Below, piece after piece: positions 56,101 through 64,000 of a stretch of 64,000 nt of DNA. This stretch comes from Gibbula magus. Lineage: Eukaryota; Mollusca; Gastropoda; Trochida; Trochidae. The position numbers and the translations under genes are program-made. Numbering within the stretch: the stretch's first letter is position 1; every line of letters starts with the position of its first letter. Under the pieces are notes generated by a model. That model did not search any database. It was given only the letters and a program-made list of their open reading frames with translations, and was not told the origin of the DNA. The stretch spans positions 56,784,989 to 56,848,988 of the forward strand of contig OW388297.1 in the NCBI GenBank assembly GCA_936450465.1, given 5' to 3'.

Positions 56101-59100
56101 TGATGTGGATTTGAAAAATAATCTAAACTAATCATTACTGGTCACCTGCAAGGTTTTGCTTTGTCAATATCAGAAAGATACAGTATGATACAGTAGAACA
56201 TGAATAAAGCTAACACGGATATAGCCAACAAACGGATATAGCCAAATTTCTAAGTCCCGTCAAAAGCCCTATATAATATGCCAAACGCAAATTGTGAACA
56301 GCGGATATAGACAACTGAATTCTTTGGTCCTTGTAGTTCGTTATATACATGTTCTACTGTACTTAATTAACAATTAACCTTTGATTGCAACCAACAAGGA
56401 TTTCTGTGAAAACTGTTAAATTAGAACAGAGGTAACACAGGTAGATATGACTTGAGTAACTTCTGTTGGCAGGGAATACAATAGATAGAGATTATTACCC
56501 GAGGAAGTGTGTCATATGACTTTTACGAAACGAGTGTGAATTTTTGTATTGCCCCAGCGAGAGCGAGGGTTATACATAAATTTGCACAAGTTTCGTAAAA
56601 GTCATATGGCACACTTTCGAGTGTAATAATTTCTTTATTACCCATTTTATTCCATTTGATTCGCGTTAAAATAGTCAGGAAACGGCCCACTTCCCTTGCG
56701 ACGGCAAGCTATAGTGACGTCACGAACAATCATTTTGTGACGTCACAGGCGACGTAATACGGGAAGCCGCGGTGAAACAATCGTTGCTAGGCAAACGTGA
56801 TATGTGCACATGTGCTCTTATCAATAATATTAACTCGGTTATTTTCAACCATATGGGTAATAGTGATTGTTTATTGTATGTTGTCTGCTCCAGGTTACCC
56901 ACCTATCCCAGACGGCCCGTTCAACCCCACCAACTACTCAGGGACTCAGATCAACGTGTGGGGCGGGGCACCTCCAGGAGCTTGGACTAACCCCCAGGGG
57001 GGGAGCGTTATGATTGGGGGGACACCTCAGCAGCCTGCCGTACAGTACGGCTATCTTACGGAACAAATGATTGATGTGAGTTGTACAGTGATAAATTTAC
57101 CCCCGAGTCCTCTATCAAATACTCACAAAATTTGGAAAGGACTCATAGAAAATTAAGCTGTGAGTCCCCTGGATTCAAAGGGTTTTTATGTAGTATTTGC
57201 TTACCTATTGAAGGACTCATTTATATTTGCTGGGATTCATAATACCTTGTGGTAGCGAGTTCCTGGAGTCTGTCATATTTATCCCCCGCCGCGCGTTTAG
57301 CGCGAAGCGGGGGATATAGTATTCGGCTGCGTCCGTACGTCCGTACGTACGTCCGTACGAAATGCAATAACTCAAATACTATTCACTGGATTCTTTTCAT
57401 ATTTTGCGTATGGGTTCATCATGGGAAGAGTAATCTTCCTACAGAGGTTTGTGACCTTGACCTTCATTTCAAGGTCACGACGAGACTTGTCATTTTACCC
57501 TTGTCAGCGGGATATCACAAGAACCATTCGCTGGATTCTCTTCATATTTTACACATAGCTTCTCCAAGGAAAGTCAAAGGGCTGATTAGATTTTGGTGAC
57601 CTTGACATTATTTTCAAGGTCACAGCGGAACTTTGAATTTTTCGGCATGTTAATGTACATGTTAAGCTTGTCAGCGGGATATCTCAAGAACCATTCACAG
57701 GAATTCCATCATATCTTACATAAAGCACCTCCTAGGGAAGATGACGGGCTGATTAGATTTTGGTGACCGTGACATTATTCTCAAGGTCACAGTGGAACTG
57801 ATTTTTTTCAATATGATATTGTACATGCAAATCTTGTCAGCGGGATATCTCAAATACCATTCTCAGGAGTTCCATCATATCTTACACAAAACACCTCCTT
57901 GGAAAGACAAAGCGCTGATTAGAGTTTGGTGACCTTGACATTATTCTCAAGGTCACAGTGGAGCTTTGACTTTTCAGACATGTTTGACAGTCTATTTTGC
58001 TGATTTTGATGTTATTTTTCTATTTTGAAGTATTAATTTGCGGCGGGGGATCATGTCACCTTAGTGACAACCACTTGTTGTAAATTTATCACTGGTTGTA
58101 CATCTGTGAACTCTCATGAAGCGTCTATGGCTATGCCCCCACTATGACAAAGTGAGATATATATAGCTCTCCGCGTGTCTGTCCATCCGATTTGAAAACT
58201 ATATGACTTAGAAACTCCAAATTTGGTGTGGATGTTAGCTTTATTTTGAGATTAACGGTACCCTGTGTTCGAGTCTCTGACTGTCAGGAATCAAATTTCA
58301 TCTTTGTATGGAATAACCTGATTTTGTTCAGGAACTATGTAAATAATCAGAGAGAACTGAAAACATTTCAAGAATAATATTTATCAACATGCTGTAATCC
58401 AACACATTAAAATTGAGATATGATAAAAAAGAAAATTATCTTATGGTCCTGCATGCATAGACCTTGTTGAGAAATAAAATATAACTTAAGTGTTTTTCAA
58501 GTAAAAAGAAGCTGATTCTAGATCTAAGGAGTGTTATAATTTCCTAATGTACTTTTATGATCTCATAAGCCACATACTTATTGATTTTGTTTTAGAAACT
58601 GAACGCTCCAAACCGCCCAGTGACGGTTGCTGATCTACGACAACTCATGGCTGATGGACAGAAGAGATCTAAAACTCCACCACCTGCGCAGCCAGCAGCG
58701 ATTGAATTCAAACCCACATACAAGGACCCGCCTCTCGAACCTGTCAGTCCAGGGAAAGGTAACTCTCACCTCCTGTCCCAACATATTTGTAAATTCATTT
58801 CTTGAAAAAGCATTGGCTTTTTTCACTCATCAAAGTTGTGTAAGATCAACCTTTATGCCAATTTTCAAATATTACTATGATTACCGTAGTCACTTACGGG
58901 CGTCTAAGTGCTTGTGAAAGAAGGCTCGGGTTTACTGAAATGATAAAGCATGTCAGGAAAGTAAAATATAGCCATTTTGTTTTACATTAATCAAAGGTAG
59001 TTCCTGATATGTACTGTTTGTCTGCAGGTGACTTTACAGGGAATCTTCTACACATCTACGCCCATATGTTGGAACATGCGAAAAACAACAAAGACTTCCG

Positions 59101-62100
59101 TCTGAGAGTTGCAGAGCCTAGAATTGGGAAGGTATGATGTCAATAAAGTCTTTATTCTTTTCAAGATATATGTCTATTTACATTAACTTTGAGAATATTT
59201 TCTTCTGCTCAATGTTACTCAACAGCCATTTGTTATATTATATCCGTTCTGCATGTTGTTGTTATAATTCATGTTTTACCATCAAATTGTAATTACTGTA
59301 GTCGACCCAATAAGTGCCCCCATTCCAATAATCGTCCTAAATCGTAAGCCACATGTACAACTGTACTGTCTCTTGTTTGATACCGAAGCTGGTCTTATAA
59401 CAAGGAAATGCTGGACATTAAAGCAAACATGCTCCTGATGTCCATATGATCTATGAAAAGGGAGGATACAATGTACAATTTCTTCTTCTGTCCATAAGCC
59501 CCACTGCAACTGAGGATTTAACTTTATGTCATACGCAATTGTAATCCCTCGTTCACCTAAAACCCACAGTGGCTAGTGGTTAGCGTGCTGGCCTCTCATG
59601 CCAAAGGTCCGGGTTCAAATTCCAGTGGAGACACCCAAAATTTGTAACCTGGGTGTCATACTGTGTTGTGTCCCTGGGCAAGGCACTTCATTCACTTTGC
59701 ACTCACTTCACCCAGCTGTTTAAATGGAGCATGGGAAGTATGGACCTATACAGACGTTCAGAACCCTTAGTAGCAAAGGTACAATTTCTTCAAGGTAATA
59801 ATTGCAGCACCTTGAGCATGTCTGTCAAGGTGGATTGGATGTACTTACAAATATGCATTTTATTACAACAAAGTTAAATCAAGTCTGATAATTGAAAATG
59901 TATGTTGCCAGGCCCTGGAGGGAAAGTTTGAAGACGAGGGGGACTGTTTCCGCTTGACCGTCGTCCTGTCCAAACCTGGAGTTCCAAGTGAGCACACTAC
60001 TGGGTCAAGTTCCGATACCAACTGAAGTCTTACACTTCATTTCTATTGGTTAATGTCAACTCTGACAAACTTAGAGGACACAAAAAGATCAATGTTAACA
60101 ATGCACTGGTAAAATTATAGTTGGTGAAGGGACCAGAGATTTTGTAACTAAGTAACAATAGTACTTTAATTTAGAGATTTTGGATATTATTAGTGAATTT
60201 ATTTAATAACCATGCAAGTAATTCAAATGATATAAGAAATATCTTACATAAAAGTATTAGATTGTTGCATTATCTCCATATGCATTATACTGGTTGACAA
60301 CCTTAAGAAAAATATGAAATGATAAGTATCCAGATTCAGGGCTACATCATAAATATAGAATACCTGTAACCAGGATAGTTATTTTTTAAATTTTTTCTCG
60401 AGTTTGTCAGGCAGTAGTATTCAATGTTCTCCATATGCAAAGTAGGATGAAAGCAATTTTTTAAAGAGAAACTATGCTTTTTTATAATATAAACTACCGG
60501 GCAAAAGAAAGGACTCACCTAAGTTTGTTTCTATTAATTCAATAATTAAAAGAAATCAGATGTATTTGACTATGGCACGATACAATAATACTTATCTGCA
60601 GTAGTTTGGATGACTTTGTTGGTGACTGTGGTTAATTTTTAGTTCAAATATCTTTTTGTAATGAAGACAGGGTTAAGAATTAAATTTACACCAACATGAC
60701 CCCTACCCTGTTTAAAATGTTGTAAATGTGTGCAGAATCAGGCACATTTATTTATTTTCACATAGGATATGTCTTATATGTCGGTGAACAATTGTTTATC
60801 ATCAAAAATAATTTAAAAACAAAATTAGATTTAAAATTTCATTTTTAAATTTAAAAAAAACAAACATGTAGAAGTATTCTTTGACTGCTAACTAAACACC
60901 TGTACTTATCAGTTTTGGATTATGACATCGAAAACTTGAGATATTTGCAATTGAAAATCATACATATGATAAAATCAACTGAGGTGAGTCCTTTCTTTTG
61001 CCCGGTAGTTTATATTTTATGATTGAGTCTTTGCTTTATGCTATTTGAAAAAACGATGAAAGAATGCTGTTTTTATATTATTCTTGAACATTTTGATGAT
61101 TTGTATTGTATATGTATGTTCTTTCATAAATCCACTGTAGCCTTAGTACCATGTGGTACATTCAACACAGATATTTATTTTATACTTACAATCTGCCTTA
61201 CTCATTTCTATTGTAGCTCTATTAAAAAGTATGACTGTGATATATATAACCCTCCCTTACCCTGGGCTTTTAAGTAATTATTTTACTGTCCATCTTTGTT
61301 CATTTTATTTATTCAAATTTAGAATTTTAAAAGTCTCACTGTACTGATCTTTGTACAGAAATAAACTGTGATATCTTTGATATAATAACTTGTGTTTTGT
61401 CTTGTATAAAATAAATACAGAAATTATGTGATGGATTGGATTTGAAATTTCCAAGAAAAGCCCAGGGTGAATTATTAAGCAAAAACAATTTTGAGTAAAC
61501 CATGATGAAACTTTTGGATATGAAACTTTATCATTATGAGCATGAAATTAATACAACATCAATATTTATCATTTTCCAAAATTAGATATGAAGAGAAAAA
61601 AACATATAAAAAACAAGTTCCACATAAGACAAAAGTTTCATTAGAATTCAAAATAAAAAAGCACAAGTTTTATTTCCTTTTTCTTGATTGAGAAATCACT
61701 TGAAATATGAATCTACAACCACAAGTAATCCTTGCCTTATGAATATTATTCTTTATTTCTATTGTTGAAAACAACAAATTTCAAAATCCAAAATAAAATA
61801 AAGTATTCTTTGAGGCATACACAACTTATATTCATATATTTTTCTTATGATTCCAAGTGAATTGTAACATTCTATGAAAGTAAGGTGAAAAAGCTGGCCA
61901 CAAATATGTTTCCTCAAATTATTTCAGGGGGTACAGTTAAAAAGAAGCCTCCTCCCCCAAAAGCTACCCCACCTCCGTGGAAACCAACTGGAAGCATGTC
62001 CGATTCTTCTAAAAAGGAAAAAACAAAAGAAAAACCTCCGAAGAAAAAGGACCCTCCACCAAAGGATCCCTATTATGGAATGGAGACCGAGGATTTAAAT

Positions 62101-63708
62101 GTAATGCTTATACCATCAAATCTGAACTATAGGTCACAAAAAAGGTCATTTCACAAAACCATCTGGTTTATTAATTGATTATCAAGCAGAAGGTAACATA
62201 CTCAGACTCATACTCAGGGTTTCATTATTAGCCACACACAATGTTTTAGGCATTATCAGAGGCCTGCTCCTTTCAATTTCTGAAAGAAGTTCTGAACGTC
62301 TGGTACATGTGCGAAGTGAAAGGACTCAGTGTCTCTGAACACTGTTTGAGGCGTGTCGAACATGTTCCCTTGCATTAGTAGGTGCAGTTGAACATAATAC
62401 AGATGGCCAGAACAGTGTTCGGAGCAACTCACTTTCACTTCGCGCATGTACCGGATGTTCAGAACAAACTTCGATATATCCAAAGGAGCAGGCCTCGGTA
62501 ACAAACAATTTCTTACATCCTCAGTGAACACGAGGGCATATCTTCAAAATCTCATCTAGTACCCTGAATGTATCCACAAATGAGCTCAATAACTTTGGCT
62601 AGTTAATTACGCCTTTTCACAGTAGCCAATCAGATAAACCTTTACAAATGAGCTTGTTTGTGTCAATGTAAAGCTTTAATGCTCTGGTGAATAGTGAGCT
62701 TTAATAGAAGCGGGATTCGAACCCACACCCTCAGAGTAAGGCACCTATCGCCAGCACTGATCGTACAAACAGCTTATCACACGACCACCGGGCCAGCTTT
62801 GTTTATTGTTATGCTCAACATCCTAGCATAATCTGATTTAGGTCATCAAAGGGAGGTAATAAAATAATAGCTTTGGCTGTGTCAAGGGTACTAGTTGAGA
62901 TTTTGAAGATATGCCCTGGTGGTTTTTGAGGATATAAGAGATTTTGTTTTATTTGACAACGCCTAAAACATTGTGTTTGGATAACAATGAAACCATCAAA
63001 TGATTCAGGTGTAGCACTTTGCTACACTAGCACAGGAGAGAAATTCAGCAAGGCTTGAATTAGCCAGTGATAGAGACTGGCGCGAGATATGCCTTGTGGA
63101 AGGAAGTTGCATTTGGCCACTGTCAATGTTAAAAGTTTTAAATATAAGAAAAATAAAACAACCACAATTGAAGGTAATGAAGATATAATATTTAATGTAC
63201 ATTTACAGCAAGAGGGGACGGTAGTTCCGTACGACAAGTTCAATGCAGAGGAAGACGCAGAAGTCTTGAAGAAAGCCATGAAAGGATTGGGTGTGTTACT
63301 TATTCAATCCTTTATTTTTGGGTCTCAAACTCTCTTGGCAAATTTTTGTTTGGCTCTTGAGCCAATCCAAGGCCATCCCGTTTGTTATCAAGTTGTAGAT
63401 GTCCTGTAATCTGGCCACTCAGATTGGCTTTTGACAATTTTCTTCAACTGTCAAATTGTTAAAAGTTGCTCTCCTTCTCTGTTCTAACCTAAACTCTATA
63501 GAATATTTCCTTACTTCTTCCCAAAATGTACTCGCCGCTAAAGGCTGTGATGTGGCGTTAAACAATAACTTGCTCACTCCAAGAATATCCCTAGACCGGT
63601 TTGTCCATTGCAGGAACTGATGAAGATGCAATCATAAATGTACTGCCATACAGATCCAACCCTCAGAGGATGGAGATTGTCACCTTGTACAAAACCATGT
63701 TTGGAAAG
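53049..63708 (+). CDS. Fn3-associated domain / Pro-rich linker / annexin fusion gene (5' part)
   Basis: Eleven coding exons in consistent phase give 473 residues; the gene continues past the window. Residues about 30-115 (IFFTTDGTKPC, YKYIAPFTLKPGKRVLKAVS, VVTKTF) have the pattern of the Fn3-associated/chitobiase C-terminal-like domain, as at the start of DZANK1. Then come a Ser/Thr/Asp-rich part, a GYPPIPDGPFNP and Gly/Pro segment, an unknown compact region (DFTGNLLHIYAHMLEHAKNN, GKFEDEGDCFRLTVVLSKPG) and a Lys/Pro-rich linker. From residue about 415 comes an annexin N-terminal strand and repeat 1 (AEVLKKAMKGLGTDEDAI, a type II Ca2+ site start). Inferred role: Ca2+-dependent membrane binding with an added interaction front. 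It could instead be two overlapping genes, but phase 0 joins at 62100/63209 favour one. Confidence 0.7.
53355..53508 (+). CDS. Annexin-fusion gene exon 2 (Fn3-associated domain)
   Basis: Acceptor TTCTTACAG, donor GTATTT. CKIFFTTDGTKPCPFQRKIG and YKYIAPFTLKPGKRVLKAVS carry the TxDGTxP and P-x-x-L motifs of the family. Confidence 0.8.
53509..54213 (+). other. Intron, AT-rich
   Basis: No element or RNA recognised in this 705-bp intron. Confidence 0.5.
54214..54382 (+). CDS. Annexin-fusion gene exon 3
   Basis: Acceptor TGTTTCTAG, donor GTATGT. DGLLESAVVTKTFNVDDI ends the domain; then an acidic Ser/Thr-rich stretch and KSKKKR. Confidence 0.8.
54832..55621 (+). mobile_element. hAT-like element with 8-bp duplication
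   Basis: TIRs TAGGGATGAAACGGT and ACCGTTTCACCCCTA; target duplication ATCTCCAG on both sides (54824-54831, 55622-55629). Non-coding, 790 bp. Source family of the relic at 36605-36903. Confidence 0.85.
55709..55811 (+). CDS. Annexin-fusion gene exon 4
   Basis: Acceptor TTGTTCAG, donor GTAAAG. RKSPPRKPRTLGAREAWASD then acidic residues. No known domain. Confidence 0.7.
56191..56359 (+). mobile_element. pogo/Tigger-like MITE
   Basis: CAGTAGAACATGAATAAAGC at the left and ATATACATGTTCTACTG at the right, TA on both sides. 169 bp. Confidence 0.75.
56491..56630 (+). repeat. Inverted repeat (about 41-bp arms)
   Basis: Arms 56491-56531 and 56590-56630 share GTCATATGACTTTTACGAAAC and its inverse, with a few mismatches. 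Foldback element. Confidence 0.7.
56894..57075 (+). CDS. Annexin-fusion gene exon 5 (Gly/Pro-rich)
   Basis: Acceptor TGCTCCAG, donor GTGAGT. YPPIPDGPFNPTNYSGTQIN, WGGAPPGAWTNPQGG and VQYGYLTEQMID. The Gly/Pro/Tyr/Gln composition recalls annexin A7/A11 N-terminal tails. Confidence 0.75.
57282..58078 (+). repeat. Interspersed repeat R2, copy 2
   Basis: Begins with hairpin CCCCCGCCGCGCG/CGCGAAGCGGGGG, GTCCGTACGTCC tract, four about 130-bp units with TGGTGACCTTGACATTATTC, ends GCGGCGGGGGATCATGTCAC. Confidence 0.75.
58596..58758 (+). CDS. Annexin-fusion gene exon 6
   Basis: Acceptor TGTTTTAG, donor GTAACT. KLNAPNRPVTVADLRQLMAD then Pro-rich FKPTYKDPPLEPVSPG. Unknown region. Confidence 0.75.
59028..59131 (+). 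CDS. Annexin-fusion gene exon 7
   Basis: Acceptor TGTCTGCAG, donor GTATGA. DFTGNLLHIYAHMLEHAKNN then KDFRLRVAEPRIGK; alpha-helical looking, family not recognised. Confidence 0.75.
59567..59878 (+). mobile_element. tRNA-headed SINE, family 3
   Basis: CAGTGGCTAGTGGTTAGCGT head, B box GGGTTCAAATTCC, body with CCCTGGGCAAGGCACTTCAT, a motif common in marine invertebrate SINEs. Confidence 0.7.
59912..59987 (+). CDS. Annexin-fusion gene exon 8
   Basis: Acceptor TGTTGCCAG, donor GTGAGC. ALEGKFEDEGDCFRLTVVLS then KPGVP. Family not recognised. Confidence 0.75.
60490..61012 (+). mobile_element. TIR element flanked by TA (mariner-like)
   Basis: 30-bp inverted ends (60491-60520 and 60982-61011) sharing ACTACCGGGCAAAAGAAAGG, inside a TATA context consistent with TA duplication. 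No transposase ORF. Confidence 0.8.
61928..62100 (+). CDS. Annexin-fusion gene exon 9 (Lys/Pro-rich linker)
   Basis: Acceptor TTATTTCAG, donor GTAATG. GTVKKKPPPPKATPPPWKPT, KEKTKEKPPKKKDPPP and DPYYGMETEDLN. Low-complexity basic linker. Confidence 0.8.
62216..62995 (+). mobile_element. Long foldback element with nested SINE
   Basis: Outer arms CACACAATGTTTTAGGCATT (62228 on) and ACGCCTAAAACATTGTGTTT (62958 on). A middle pair shares GGGCATATCTTCAAAATCTC. An inner 85-bp inverted pair (62259-62345 and 62410-62496) shares CTGCTCCTTT. The reverse SINE head lies at 62700-62810. Confidence 0.65.
62700..62810 (-). mobile_element. tRNA-headed SINE, family 2, reverse copy
   Basis: - strand GGTCGTGTGATAAGCTGTTT, then GGGTTCGAATCCCGC B box. 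Sister of 4796-4965. Confidence 0.65.
63209..63290 (+). CDS. Annexin-fusion gene exon 10 (annexin entry)
   Basis: Acceptor ATTTACAG, donor GTGTGT. QEGTVVPYDKFNAEEDAEVL then KKAMKGL, the typical lead-in and helix A of annexin repeat 1. Confidence 0.9.
63614..63708 (+). CDS. Annexin-fusion gene exon 11 (annexin repeat 1)
   Basis: Acceptor CATTGCAG, donor GTAAAC. GTDEDAIINVLPYRSNPQRM then EIVTLYKTMFGK: the G-T-D calcium loop and helices B-C of repeat 1. Helices D-E and repeats 2-4 lie beyond the window. Confidence 0.93.
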
Positions 63709-63757
63709 GTAAACAATATTTTGAGTAATTGAAGATTTGTATTTTAAAAGATTATTG

Positions 63758-63980
63758 AGATGAGAAGGCAGCGCTTGACGACCTGTGTAAATTATGGTTT
63801 GTTATGGGATAGCAACATGAGGATCCACTTAAGGATACTGAGGCGGTACCAACGGGAGTTGGGTACAAATAAAAGGGAGGAGAGAGCCGCCAAGGAGTCA
63901 ACCGACTTCGAAACATGTAACATCATTTTTCTGGCTGTTTTGCGGATATCTGCCTGGGTTGATGGCGGCTCGCTCCTCCC
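63758..63980 (+). mobile_element. Insertion with 16-bp direct duplication
   Basis: TTTTAAAAGATTATTG stands on both sides (63742-63757, 63981-63996). The inside carries an inverted pair AAAAGGGAGGAGAGAGCCGCC / GGCGGCTCGCTCCTCCCTTTT overlapping its right end. Class unknown; duplication length fits target-primed insertion. Confidence 0.6.
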
Positions 63981-64000
63981 TTTTAAAAGATTATTGCCAT

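Noticed and set aside
63089..63409. ORF giving the annexin exon its own ATG (MPCGRKLHL...)
   Set aside because: It reads through a good acceptor (ATTTACAG at 63208) and through the donor at 63291; repeat-derived sequence lies upstream.

Overview
The window is animal nuclear DNA: intron-rich, AT-rich, GT-AG introns, and crowded with interspersed repeats. Repeat families (a tRNA-headed SINE with a CACCT-rich tail, a DIRS-type retrotransposon, several MITE families, Pro-rich annexin exons) suggest a marine lophotrochozoan, most likely a mollusc. That placement is inference; nothing in the window proves a species.

Three protein-coding genes can be followed exon by exon, with splice phases agreeing at every junction. 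(1) Positions 123-42940, + strand: 30 exons of a type I membrane protein whose 5' end lies outside the window. The 1340 visible residues give a glycine-rich region, a WSC domain, about 17 MEGF/laminin-type EGF modules, one transmembrane helix and a 56-residue tail. (2) Positions 49289-51659, - strand: a complete NACA gene (nascent polypeptide-associated complex alpha, 213 aa, 6 coding exons). Each of its five coding-region introns holds one box C/D snoRNA-like sequence on the same strand. (3) Positions 53049-63708 and beyond, + strand: the first 11 coding exons (473 aa) of a gene that joins an Fn3-associated (chitobiase C-terminal-like) N-terminus to a proline-rich linker and the start of an annexin core. 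Genes 2 and 3 are divergent, about 1 kb apart.

The 15-kb intron of gene 1 (13884-28771) is a nest of mobile DNA. It contains a DIRS-type tyrosine-recombinase retrotransposon at about 14751-26122, with inverted terminal repeats, an internal complementary region, and gag, RT-RNase H and recombinase parts in a rearranged interior. A 3.1-kb interspersed repeat is inserted in it, and a TIR element and a hAT-like element lie downstream. Another intron carries a non-LTR retrotransposon ORF with a PHD-like finger. Three short tandem arrays in gene 1 begin exactly at, or copy, exon-intron borders. Elsewhere there are TTAA-flanked MITEs, hAT-like elements with 8-bp duplications, SINEs, foldback elements and three related families of long repeats with (GTCC)n tracts.

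The most unusual signals are the snoRNA set in NACA, the annexin fusion, the splice-site-spanning tandem arrays, and an exon whose splice acceptor appears to come from a hAT terminus. All statements are read from sequence by eye; rRNA complementarity is compared with rRNA recalled from memory.
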